Positions 7,726-14,650 of a stretch of DNA of 36,379 nucleotides are shown piece after piece. The notes under the pieces were generated by a model that did no database searches, was not told the origin of the DNA, and saw only the letters and a list, made by a program, of their open reading frames with translations. The stretch is taken from positions 1-36,379 of the forward strand of contig JAFSZN010000005.1 of assembly GCA_017455665.1 (NCBI GenBank), given 5' to 3'. Origin of the DNA: Lentisphaeria bacterium (GTDB lineage: Bacteria > Verrucomicrobiota > Lentisphaeria > Victivallales > UBA1829). The position numbers and the translations under genes were made by a program. Each line of letters begins with the position of its first letter. Within the stretch, counting starts at the first letter, position 1.

Positions 7726-8112
7726 TTACTTCTGGGCGGTCTTTGCCGGAGCGAGGGTCTGGTCGGGACCGAGGGACTTGCTGGTGCCGAAGACTTCGGT
7801 CTTGTAGATGCCGTAAATGCCGAAGTAGTTCGTCACGTGGATGTTCGTCCAACCGATCTTGTCGATGCCGCCGTTGACCGCGGCTTCGTTGATGGAGGCG
7901 TCGCCGCCCGCGACCCAGCCGAGGATGCTGTAGCAGGAGGAGGAACCGCGGCGGTTATAGGACTGGCTCAGGTTGCCGTCGCCGATGGGGCCGGGCAGAA
8001 CGACGTCGGTATAGAGGCATCCGAGCGGGAACGGCGTGGCGCAAGAGGTGGCGGAGAGGGCGCCAAGGACGGCGCAGGCGGAAAGGACGGCGAGCTTGAG
8101 GGACTTTTTCAT
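7726..8112 (-). CDS. TRL-like family lipoprotein
   Basis: 128 aa. The signal peptide MKKSLKLAVLSACAVLGALS ends at a Cys in the ATSCATPFP context, suggesting a lipoprotein. The body has the Gly-rich TRL pattern: lead strand PFPLGCLYTDVVLPGP, then GSSSCYSILGWVAGGDASINEAAVNGGI and KIGWTNIHVTNYFGIYGIYKTEVFG. The TRL family is named after tRNA-associated loci in other bacteria, and its biochemical function is unknown. A good AGGAG site lies 9 nt before the ATG. It has its own promoter (8167-8195) and a strong terminator downstream, so it is monocistronic. Its 5' leader contains a half-copy of the window's hairpin repeat. Confidence 0.82.
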   Translation of the reverse strand: MKKSLKLAVLSACAVLGALSATSCATPFPLGCLYTDVVLPGPIGDGNLSQSYNRRGSSSCYSILGWVAGGDASINEAAVNGGIDKIGWTNIHVTNYFGIYGIYKTEVFGTSKSLGPDQTLAPAKTAQK

Positions 8113-8133
8113 GGGTTTGTCTCCTGATATTAT

Positions 8134-8150
8134 GAGTTTCAGTTAAAAGC
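8134..8150. repeat. Half-copy of the hairpin repeat in the TRL-like gene leader
   Basis: Plus-strand GTTTCAGTTAAAA (8136-8148) is identical to 13 nt of the left arm of copy 1 (105-117). It is followed by GCGTAT, the complement of the ATACGC in the repeat box. It lies between the predicted transcription start and the ribosome-binding site of the TRL-like gene. No matching second arm is present. Confidence 0.45.
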
Positions 8151-8166
8151 GTATAGTTTATAAAGC

Positions 8167-8195
8167 AATATACCATACTCCGCCGTTTTAATCAA
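8167..8195 (-). promoter_or_regulatory. Promoter of the TRL-like gene
   Basis: Minus strand TTGATT (8190-8195), 17-bp spacer, TATATT (8167-8172), giving a leader of roughly 50 nt. Confidence 0.6.
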
Positions 8196-8381
8196 GTCGT
8201 TTTTCCGAAGTTTTCCAAAAAAAGAGGAAAAAAGAGGCGGCAGGGGCGGTCCATCCAACGGAAAACAGGCAAACATGCCCGGTTCATGCATGCCCATTGG
8301 ACTGGCTTATTGTCGTAATCCGCCACACAAACATGGCGACCCGACACAATCGGCATCATCGGAAAGGGGGAACGAAATCCT

Positions 8382-8437
8382 CTCCCGCGCATACACGCAA
8401 GTTTCTGTCAAAATAAGTTCCTTTTGACAGAAACTTG
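8382..8437 (+). repeat. Hairpin repeat, copy 2
   Basis: GCGCATAC box, then arms 8398-8413 (CAAGTTTCTGTCAAAA) and 8422-8437 with loop TAAGTTCC. It is a perfect 16-bp stem. Confidence 0.85.
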
Positions 8438-8560
8438 ACTGTTATTGACTCAGGAAAGGATCTGACTCTTCATATCCGCTTCATTTAACATCGCTTCTTC
8501 TCCTTCCAAAAACGATCCCGTCTGAAGGTCCGGGGGCGCAAAGCGCCATAAACAGCCCCC

Positions 8561-8615
8561 TCACGCGCATACGCGCAAGTTTCTGTCAAAACAAGTTCCT
8601 TTTGACAGAAACTTG
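8561..8615 (+). repeat. Hairpin repeat, copy 3
   Basis: GCGCATACG box, then arms 8576-8591 and 8600-8615 with loop CAAGTTCC. The arms are identical to copy 2, and the loop is identical to copy 1. Confidence 0.85.
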
Positions 8616-8739
8616 ACTGGAGATTTCCAGAAAGGGTGATGCCCCTACTTATGCATCTCATTTAACCTCGATTTGTTCTTTTGTTAAATACAGTCACTCC
8701 GGAGGTCACGGATTCTCAATTCGCCGGATACATCCCCCC

Positions 8740-8794
8740 TCATGCGCATACGTGCAAGTTTCTGTCAAAACATGTTCCTTTTGACAGAAACTTG
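8740..8794 (+). repeat. Hairpin repeat, copy 4
   Basis: GCGCATACG box, then arms 8755-8770 and 8779-8794 with loop CATGTTCC. It lies 66 bp from the 3' end of trmB. Confidence 0.85.
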
Positions 8795-8860
8795 AGGGGT
8801 CATTCCGATTGGGGATTATCCTGAAAAACAGTTTTGCTTCAATATGGCGGGTTGACAGGT

Positions 8861-9469
8861 TCAGAGCTTCCGCCAGGCACGGTGCGTCACGGTCTTTCCC
8901 TCGGATTCCCAGAGCAGCTCGAATCCGGTCTTGATGTCCGCGACATCGGCGATGAGCGCGAGGTCGGACGGCGCAAATAGCCCGGATCCCGCGACGGCAC
9001 GGTCCGCGATCTCCAGGTACTCCGCGTTGTCCGTGGAGAAATGGAACACGCCGTCCGGCTTCAGGATGCGGGCGAACTGCATCATGATGTCCGAGGTGAT
9101 GAGGCGGTGGCAGCGGTGTTTCGCCTTCGGCCACGGGTCCGGGCAGAGCAGGTTCACGCGGTCGAGGAACGCATCCGGGATCGTCCGGGAGACCAGCACG
9201 CGCGACTCGCTTTTCAGCACATGCAGATTCGTCATGCCGTCCCGCAGGACGCGTTTCTGCACTTTCCGCACGCGGCCGAGCAGCATATCCGCAGCGATCA
9301 CGTACACATCGGGGCGGCGCGCCGCCAGCGCCAGCGCGAACTCGCCGTCGCCGCACCCGAGGTCAAGTTCGGCGCGCATTCCGGGTTCCGGCATGGGGAC
9401 CACGTTTTCCAGCCGGGTGTACAGATTATGGAGCATCACGATGCCGTCAACTTGTTTTTTCGCTGTCAT
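8861..9469 (-). CDS. trmB: tRNA (guanine-N7-)-methyltransferase TrmB
   Basis: 202 aa. Class I SAM methyltransferase that makes m7G46 in tRNA variable loops. Motif I is LDLGCGDGEFALALA near residue 35, the family signature CPDPWPKAKHRCHRL is present, and the C-terminal half has HFSTDNAEYLE. The start at 9469 (MTAKKQ) gives the expected length; the open frame upstream encodes Ser/Arg-rich nonsense inside the PHP gene. It overlaps the PHP gene end by 23 nt, so it is probably co-transcribed with it. Confidence 0.92.
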   Translation of the reverse strand: MTAKKQVDGIVMLHNLYTRLENVVPMPEPGMRAELDLGCGDGEFALALAARRPDVYVIAADMLLGRVRKVQKRVLRDGMTNLHVLKSESRVLVSRTIPDAFLDRVNLLCPDPWPKAKHRCHRLITSDIMMQFARILKPDGVFHFSTDNAEYLEIADRAVAGSGLFAPSDLALIADVADIKTGFELLWESEGKTVTHRAWRKL

Positions 9470-10322
9470 GGGAATCCCTGTTCTGCTTTGCGGCGAGGAG
9501 CCGTTCATAGATCTCGAACGGGATCGCGAGGTTGCCGTCGATCCCGGTTCCCAATTTGACCTGGGGATGGGACGCCCCGTGGAAATCGCTTCCGCCGGAA
9601 ACGAGCAGGGAACGGGCGCGGGCGAATTCCAGCGCGTCGGCCTGCTGCTGTTCGGCGAACATCGAGTAGTAGCATTCAAGGCCGTCGAGGCCGTAGGAAG
9701 CCAGGCGGGAACCGATCTTGCGGAGGGCCGCCCTCGCGCCGTGCGCGGCATGAAGCGGATGCGCCCAGATTGCCAGGCCGCCCGCCTCATGGATCAGGCG
9801 GATGCAGGCGTCGACGGGGTAGTATTTGCGGGAGACATAGCAGGAGGCGTTGCGGCCGATCAGCCGTCCGAACACGCTCTGCATATCCTGAAAATAGCCT
9901 TTTCTGAGCAGGACGGACGCCATATGCGGACGTCCCACGCTTTCACCGCCCGCTTCCGCCAGGACCTCGTCCATCGTGATCTCAAATCCTTTCGACCGGA
10001 TCTTCTCCACCATCTCAGCGTTGCGCTCTTCACGCCACAGGCGCATCTGCTCCAACGCGGCAAGCAATGCAGGACTGCCGGGGTCGATGAACAGGCCCAC
10101 GATATGGATGTCCTTATTGAACAGCATGCTCGCAAGCTCGACGCCGGGCACGGCGTGAAGCGGCGTCCCGGACGCGGCGGAAAGGAACCGCCGCAAGCCC
10201 GAGACCGTGTCATGGTCGGTCAGGGCGGCGGCCTCCAGCCCGAGATCCAGGGCGGCGACGACCAGTTCCTCCGGCGTCAGCGTGCCGTCGGAACAGGTGC
10301 TGTGCATGTGAAGGTCGATCAT
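9447..10322 (-). CDS. PHP-domain phosphoesterase (RNase AM / YciV-TrpH type)
   Basis: 291 aa. PHP metal-dependent phosphoesterase. The N-terminal metal site is MIDLHMHSTCSDGTLTPEEL, then LTDHDTVSGL, PGVELAS and the C-terminal GSDFHG. An inserted helical region (residues about 100-165) is typical of the YciV/TrpH subgroup. Characterised members are 5'-3' exonucleases that trim rRNA 5' ends or hydrolyse 3',5'-bisphosphates; which activity applies here is inference. Start at 10322: GGAG sits 5 nt upstream and the family begins at MIDLH. The frame runs 39 codons further upstream with a signal-like stretch, less likely to be translated. It heads a unit with trmB. Confidence 0.85.
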   Translation of the reverse strand: MIDLHMHSTCSDGTLTPEELVVAALDLGLEAAALTDHDTVSGLRRFLSAASGTPLHAVPGVELASMLFNKDIHIVGLFIDPGSPALLAALEQMRLWREERNAEMVEKIRSKGFEITMDEVLAEAGGESVGRPHMASVLLRKGYFQDMQSVFGRLIGRNASCYVSRKYYPVDACIRLIHEAGGLAIWAHPLHAAHGARAALRKIGSRLASYGLDGLECYYSMFAEQQQADALEFARARSLLVSGGSDFHGASHPQVKLGTGIDGNLAIPFEIYERLLAAKQNRDSHDSEKTS

Positions 10323-10411
10323 GTTTTCTCCAAAAAGCTGTGGCGCCGGGGATGCTCCGCCCGCGGCCGCGGATGGCGGGAAATGAGGCTCGGGGAACAG
10401 TCCGGCGATAA

Positions 10412-10439
10412 AATATACAGCGAAAAACGTTTTTTTCAA
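10412..10439 (-). promoter_or_regulatory. Promoter of the PHP-trmB unit
   Basis: Minus strand TTGAAA (10434-10439), 16-bp spacer, TATATT (10412-10417). It is divergent from the next promoter. Confidence 0.55.
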
Positions 10440-10449
10440 TTCATCCGGC

Positions 10450-10477
10450 TTGATTATGATGCTTTTAGTGCTATTTT
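10450..10477 (+). promoter_or_regulatory. Possible promoter of the dksA-lspA-miaA cluster
   Basis: TTGATT (10450-10455), 16 bp, TATTTT (10472-10477), leaving a leader of about 130 nt. Confidence 0.4.
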
Positions 10478-10612
10478 AAATAGTTCGATGATTTTTGCGG
10501 ACCGCAAACAATGATCCTGTAATGATTGGAACCGCCGGTCCGGAAGATGAATCGAATTCAAAAACACCGAGATCCGGCCATTGACAGCCGCAAAAACCAG
10601 GAGTTGTAACAG

Positions 10613-11713
10613 ATGAAAAAGAACGAAACCAAGAAGGCCAAAACACCGGCCTCCAAGCCGCTGGCGAAAACTGTTGCGAAGGCTTCTCCCGCCAAGCCGG
10701 CTGTCAAAGCGCCCGCGAAGAAGGCTGCCCCCGCGAAGAAAGCCGTTGCGAAGGCCGCTGTCAAGGCTGCGCCCGCGAAGAAGGCTGCCCCCGCGAAGAA
10801 GGCTGCGCCCGCAAAGAAAGCCGTTGCGAAGGCCGCTGTCAAGGCTGCCCCCGCGAAGAAGGCTGCGCCCGCAAAGAAGACCGCCGTCAAGGCTGCCCCC
10901 GCGAAGAAGGCTGCGCCCGCAAAGAAAGCCGTTGCGAAGGCCGCTGTTAAGGCTGCGCCCGCGAAGAAGGCTGCGCCCGCAAAGAAGACCGCCGTCAAGG
11001 CTGCGCCCGCGAAAAAAGCCGCACCTGCAAAGAAGACCGCCGTCAAGGCTGCGCCCGCGAAGAAAGCCGTTGCGAAAGCCGCTGTCAAGGCTGCGCCCGC
11101 GAAGAAAGCCGTTGCGAAAGCCGCTGTCAAGGCTGCTGTGAAAGCCGAGGTGAAAACACCTGCCAAAAAGGCCGTTGTGAAACCGGAACCCAAAGCCGCC
11201 ATCCTTGCCAAGAAAAAAGCGGACAAGAACAAAGACATCCAGGCTTCTCACCACGGGCGAATTGTCACGAAGGCCGAGGTCGCGGCGTTCCAGAACCAGG
11301 CGGAAGCCAGCGGACATGTCATCCGGAAATCGCACTTCTCCTCGAAGCAGAAAAAGCACTACCGGGATCTCCTGCTTGACCTGAGAGCCAGCTACTTGGA
11401 CCAGCTGAACATCCACCGCGCCGACGCCCTGACCAACAGAAAATCCGGGCCGGGCGCAGGCATGGCGACGCATATGGCGGACCTCGGCAGCGACAACTTC
11501 CAGCACGATTTCGAGCTGGGACTGCTGTCCGACGAAGGCACCGTGATCGAAATGATCGACGAGGCACTGACCCGCCTCGACGAAAACGAATACGGCATCT
11601 GCATCGAATGCGGCAACGAGATCAGCCCCGCCCGCCTCGAGATCAAACCCTATGCGCGTTTCTGCGTGGCATGCAAGTCCCGCAAGGAAGCGCACGAGGG
11701 ACGCCACCGCTGA
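10613..11713 (+). CDS. Histone H1-like tail fused to a DksA/TraR zinc-finger domain
   Basis: 366 aa in two parts. Residues 1 to about 210 are a basic, low-complexity tail almost entirely of Ala, Lys, Pro and Val, with 16 PAKK units and no aromatic residue before about position 226. This resembles the tails of histone H1 and of bacterial Hc1/AlgP-type DNA-binding proteins. From about 240 on is a DksA/TraR-type coiled coil (KHYRDLLLDLRASYLDQ, HMADLGSDNFQHDFEL, IDEALTRLDENEYG) and a C4 zinc finger at Cys330/333/351/354. DksA proteins act at the RNA polymerase secondary channel; the tail predicts DNA or nucleoid binding (inference). AGGAG lies 10 nt before the ATG. It is the first gene of a cluster with lspA and miaA. 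Confidence 0.85.
   Translation: MKKNETKKAKTPASKPLAKTVAKASPAKPAVKAPAKKAAPAKKAVAKAAVKAAPAKKAAPAKKAAPAKKAVAKAAVKAAPAKKAAPAKKTAVKAAPAKKAAPAKKAVAKAAVKAAPAKKAAPAKKTAVKAAPAKKAAPAKKTAVKAAPAKKAVAKAAVKAAPAKKAVAKAAVKAAVKAEVKTPAKKAVVKPEPKAAILAKKKADKNKDIQASHHGRIVTKAEVAAFQNQAEASGHVIRKSHFSSKQKKHYRDLLLDLRASYLDQLNIHRADALTNRKSGPGAGMATHMADLGSDNFQHDFELGLLSDEGTVIEMIDEALTRLDENEYGICIECGNEISPARLEIKPYARFCVACKSRKEAHEGRHR
10705..11160 (+). repeat. In-frame tandem codon repeats of the H1-like tail
   Basis: Degenerate 18-bp units encoding Ala-Ala-Pro-Ala-Lys-Lys, interspersed with Val-Ala-Lys-Ala-Ala-Val-Lys blocks. Several neighbouring units are nearly identical at the DNA level, so the tract should be prone to length change by slippage or recombination. 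Confidence 0.8.
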
Positions 11714-11806
11714 TCCGAATCCGGCACAGGTCCCTCACGGCGGATACGCGCAATCCCGGCACTGTCCGCCGTGCCGTATCTCTGTCTCTTCCCGCCGCCC
11801 GCCACT

Positions 11807-12367
11807 ATGAAGTTTTTCACGCCTGAAGCACAGATGCCGCCCGGATCGCGCCGGGAACGTCGCGTCGTCCTCGCGGCAGCCGTGTTCGCGCTGCTCCTTG
11901 CCGTTCTGGACCAGACGACCAAGATCCTGGTCCTGCGCAACATCGAACTGCACGAGCGCATCACGGTCATCCCCGGCTTTTTCGACCTCACGCACGTCAC
12001 GAACAAAGGCGCGGCGTGGGGCATGTTCCAAAACCTGCCGTGGATCCCGTTCGGGATCTCGATCGCGGCATTCGTCCTGCTGATCGTCTTCCTGCGGAAA
12101 CTCAGCGCGGGCTGGCCGGAACGTTGTTTCGCGTTGCTGATGGTCGCCTCCGGTATCGTCGGCAACTGCACGGACCGTCTCTGGCACGGCGCGGTCATCG
12201 ACTTCCTCCGTTTTTACTGGGACCGCTTCGAATGGCCGTCGTTCAATGTAGCGGATTCGGCGATCTGCTGCGGCGTGACGCTCTTCGTGGTCTCCTCGTT
12301 CTTCCGGCCCGACAACAAATCCGAGGCGAAGAAGGATGACGCCGGCGACACTGCGAAACCTGCTTGA
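11807..12367 (+). CDS. lspA: Lipoprotein signal peptidase (signal peptidase II)
   Basis: 186 aa inner-membrane aspartyl protease that removes signal peptides from prolipoproteins. It has four hydrophobic segments, the N-terminal LDQTTKILV, the central TNKGAAWG (family NxGaAfg), and the catalytic Asp pair at Asp132 (GAVIDFL) and Asp150 (FNVADS). Its job fits the lipoprotein genes in this window. The start at 11807 is a choice: no Shine-Dalgarno is visible, and an ATG at 11771 would add 12 residues. The C-terminal tail is Lys/Asp-rich. It overlaps miaA by 32 nt and lies 93 bp after the DksA-like gene. Confidence 0.92.
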   Translation: MKFFTPEAQMPPGSRRERRVVLAAAVFALLLAVLDQTTKILVLRNIELHERITVIPGFFDLTHVTNKGAAWGMFQNLPWIPFGISIAAFVLLIVFLRKLSAGWPERCFALLMVASGIVGNCTDRLWHGAVIDFLRFYWDRFEWPSFNVADSAICCGVTLFVVSSFFRPDNKSEAKKDDAGDTAKPA

Positions 12368-13253
12368 CGCCGTCCGGCGGACGTCCGGGATCCCCGTCAT
12401 CATGGGGCCGACCGCCGCCGGGAAATCCGAACTGGCATTCGCCCTCTCGCGCGAATGCGGCGGGGAGATCGTTTCCGCCGACTCCATGCAGTTTTACCGC
12501 GGACTCGACATCGGCACGGCAAAGCCGACCGCGGAGGAACGCCGTCTGGTGCCGCATCACCTGATCGACTCCATGGACATCTCGGAAAAATCCGATGTGT
12601 TCCGATTCCGCACCGACGCCCTCCGCATCATCGGCGAAATCCAGGCGCGCGGGCATCTCCCGGTCGTCGCGGGCGGCAGCGGGCTGTACCTTCATGCGCT
12701 GGTGTACGGACTGGACGTCCTTCCCGCGAAACAGAGCCTGCGCGACGAACTTGACGCCGCATACGACAACGAGGAGCATTTCCCGGAGCTCGCGGCTGTC
12801 ATGGAACGCGAATGCCCGCTGGATTTCAAGCGTTTCTATCCTCATAAGCGCAAGCTCATCCGCGCCCGCGAAGTCTTTTTATTGTCCGGCAAACAGATCA
12901 CCGAACTCCAATCCGGCGGCTCCGCCCCCGATCCGAGGTTCGCTCAGTTCGTGCTCGTCCGCGACCGCGCCGACCTGGTGCGCAGAATCCGCCGACGCGC
13001 CGCCGCGATGCTGGAATCCGGCTGGATCGAGGAGGCTCGCACAATGCTCGGGAAAGGGCTCCTCCAGGCGCCGACCGCATGGCAGGCGATCGGATACGCC
13101 CAGATCGGCGACTATCTCGCCGGAAAGACAAGCCGCGACGAACTGCTGGAATCCATCGTGGTCGCAACGCGCCAGTACGCACGCAGACAGGCATCCTGGT
13201 TCCGAAGCCAGCATAAGGAAGCCGTTTCCCTCGCAGTCCCCGCCGAAGACTGA
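12336..13253 (+). CDS. miaA: tRNA dimethylallyltransferase MiaA
   Basis: 305 aa. Transfers dimethylallyl to N6 of A37 in tRNAs that read UNN codons, which includes the tRNA-Ser(GGA) type next door by anticodon class. P-loop GPTAAGKS at about residues 24-31; SADSMQFYRGLDIGTAKP; GGSGLYLHAL; and the C-terminal RQYARRQASWFR that binds tRNA. The start at 12336 lies inside the end of lspA, consistent with coupling; a later in-frame start would remove the strand before the P-loop. Length is normal for the family. Confidence 0.95.
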   Translation: MTPATLRNLLDAVRRTSGIPVIMGPTAAGKSELAFALSRECGGEIVSADSMQFYRGLDIGTAKPTAEERRLVPHHLIDSMDISEKSDVFRFRTDALRIIGEIQARGHLPVVAGGSGLYLHALVYGLDVLPAKQSLRDELDAAYDNEEHFPELAAVMERECPLDFKRFYPHKRKLIRAREVFLLSGKQITELQSGGSAPDPRFAQFVLVRDRADLVRRIRRRAAAMLESGWIEEARTMLGKGLLQAPTAWQAIGYAQIGDYLAGKTSRDELLESIVVATRQYARRQASWFRSQHKEAVSLAVPAED

Positions 13254-13393
13254 ACGATGCGGAAGACGCAGGAAGGACAGGCGCGTTTTCGCCCTGCCGG
13301 CGGGAAACAGGAAACAAATTGAAAATGAGGAGGGTAAACTATGGGAAAGGAACCCGGTCCTGCGGCATTCGCCCGGGATCCGGGCACAAAAAA

Positions 13394-13483
13394 TGGCGGA
13401 GAGAGTGGGATTTGAACCCACGATAGAGTTGCCCCTATACAGCATTTCCAATGCTGCGCCTTCGACCACTCGGCCATCTCTCC
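13394..13483 (-). tRNA. tRNA-Ser(GGA)
   Basis: Read on the minus strand, the acceptor stem GGAGAGA (13477-13483) pairs with TCTCTCC (13398-13404). Discriminator G is at 13397, and an encoded CCA is at 13394-13396. The anticodon loop TTGGAAA gives anticodon GGA. There is a long class II variable arm (TATAGGGGCAACTCTA region), and the T arm has GTGGGTTCAAATCCCAC. A run of six T follows the CCA. Confidence 0.97.
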
Positions 13484-13501
13484 GCAGATAAGATAAGATA
13501 T

Positions 13502-13530
13502 AATATAGCATGCGCTTGTGACGATTGCAA
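13502..13530 (-). promoter_or_regulatory. tRNA-Ser promoter
   Basis: Minus strand TTGCAA (13525-13530), 17-bp spacer, TATATT (13502-13507), placed 18 bp before the tRNA 5' end. Confidence 0.7.
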
Positions 13531-13557
13531 ACAGAAAACCCCTTTTTTTGAGAAAAA

Positions 13558-13590
13558 ACAAAAAATCCGCCGGGGTGGTTCAGGCGGATT
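13558..13590 (-). terminator. Intrinsic terminator after the marR-type gene
   Basis: Stem AATCCGCC (13564-13571) / GGCGGATT (13583-13590), followed on the minus strand by a T-rich run interrupted by one G. Confidence 0.7.
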
Positions 13591-13660
13591 CGGGAATGCG
13601 ATCTGCGCAGGGGTTCCGCGGGCTTGCGCCCGGCGGGACCGTCATCTCAGCGAGCAGCGC

Positions 13661-14104
13661 TCAAAGTTTGTTTGTGATCTTGGTCAGGGCGCCGAGCATG
13701 GCGGACCGTTCGGCAGGAGAAAGCCCGTTCAGAAGCTTCTCGCAAAGGCCCTCGACGCGCTTGATGCTTTCGTCAAGGAGGGTCTGGCCATGCGGAGTAA
13801 GCGTGATCTGGACAGCACGCCGGTCTTCGGGATTCTGAATGCGCTGAAGGAAATCCTTTTTCACGAGGGATTCGACGAGTTCGGACACGGTCGCGGGCGC
13901 GAGCTTCATGGCCTCCGCAAGCTCTTTCAGCGTAACGCCGTTCGGTTTCTCCTCGGTCAGGCGGCACACCAGCGCCATGGTCTGATGCTGGCGGACGCTG
14001 ATGTCCACGGGAGAGACGTTTCCGATGCTTTCGACCGATTCACGGAATGAATCGTAAAGGCGCGAAATTGCTTTTCTGAAGATTGCGGGATCGGAATTAG
14101 CCAT
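13661..14104 (-). CDS. MarR family transcriptional regulator
   Basis: 147 aa winged-helix repressor. N- and C-terminal dimerisation helices flank a DNA-binding core: GVTLKELAEAMKLAPATVSELVESLVKKDFLQRIQNPEDRRAVQITLTPHG, in which the wing motif DRRAVQI is characteristic. Start at 14104: GGAG about 9 nt upstream and the promoter at 14137-14166 place it; the 28 codons of open frame above it lie across the promoter. MarR proteins usually respond to small aromatic ligands and control a neighbour. The only downstream neighbour is the tRNA, and the gene-free region upstream leads to the DA1-like gene, so the target is unknown. Confidence 0.88.
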   Translation of the reverse strand: MANSDPAIFRKAISRLYDSFRESVESIGNVSPVDISVRQHQTMALVCRLTEEKPNGVTLKELAEAMKLAPATVSELVESLVKKDFLQRIQNPEDRRAVQITLTPHGQTLLDESIKRVEGLCEKLLNGLSPAERSAMLGALTKITNKL

Positions 14105-14136
14105 GTTTTTGAGCTCCGTTTTACGGGTTGAGAGAT

Positions 14137-14166
14137 ATAGTAACACAACAATATACATCCTGTCAA
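14137..14166 (-). promoter_or_regulatory. Promoter of the marR-type gene
   Basis: Minus strand TTGACA (14161-14166), 18-bp spacer, TACTAT (14137-14142), about 33 bp before the ATG. Confidence 0.6.
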
Positions 14167-14169
14167 ATA

Positions 14170-14580
14170 ATATTGCAAATCGAAACAATCAATTTTCTGA
14201 AAAATAAGGCAAAGTTGAGCATTCCGGAAGACAAATACGGACAGATCCGGCATCGGGAAACGATCATCATGATAGGCTGTCACGAAAAAAACAAACACGT
14301 GCCCCGTGGACGGAAGTCGATCCATCCTGGCGATTTGCGCCCAAAACGGACGAAGCCTCATCCGCAGATCGCGACCAAACGCATCAAACAATAAAACAGG
14401 CTGTCATAATAGAATTGCAACATGCTCTCCGACTATTTCATCCGATTGCGGACCGGAATGCACCGCGTCAACATCACCCGCGTGCGCCGTCCCGGGGCAA
14501 AACGCCGAACCGCCCCCGATTTCCCGGCAAAAGCTGACACCAGGCTTTGCGGCGGATGCGACGGAAAAACAGGCGGGAGA
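14170..14580. other. Gene-free region between marR and the DA1-like genes
   Basis: No convincing gene. Open frames of 88 and 64 codons exist on the plus strand but lack ribosome-binding sites and family features. A 9-nt direct repeat AGGCTGTCA occurs at 14274-14282 and 14398-14406, and the small palindrome ATCATCATGAT lies at about 14264-14274. Neither can be assigned a role. Confidence 0.5.
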
Positions 14581-14581
14581 T

Positions 14582-14610
14582 TTGACTTTCCCGATTTACG
14601 GTGTTATATT
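14582..14610 (+). promoter_or_regulatory. Promoter of DA1-like gene 1
   Basis: TTGACT (14582-14587), 17-bp spacer, TATATT (14605-14610), followed by CTTTG. It closely resembles the promoter of the second paralogue. Confidence 0.7.
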
Positions 14611-14650
14611 CTTTGAACCCCTTTCACCATTCAGAGATTCGGAACGTATC

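Larger units (their letters stand above)
8200..8860. other. Gene-free spacer carrying a periodic repeat array
   Basis: No convincing gene is present; a 66-codon open frame at 8192-8392 has no ribosome-binding site and no protein-like composition. The spacer holds three hairpin repeats whose left arms start at 8398, 8576 and 8755, a period of 178-179 bp. The sequence between hairpins is partly conserved: an ACTG start, a CAG(G)AAAGG block, a CATTTAAC-TCG block and a CCCCCTCA run just before the box. The repeating unit is therefore longer than the hairpin. Confidence 0.7.

Noticed and set aside
8398..8794. CRISPR array
   Set aside because: Only three copies at a 178-bp period, with a long self-complementary hairpin and partly conserved spacers; no cas genes. 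The period is far too long for CRISPR.
10454..11707. Repetitive minus-strand frames (Gly/Arg/Leu or Ala/Phe repeats) over the H1-DksA gene
   Set aside because: Antisense translation of the tandem codon repeats; the plus strand has a ribosome-binding site and an intact zinc-finger domain.
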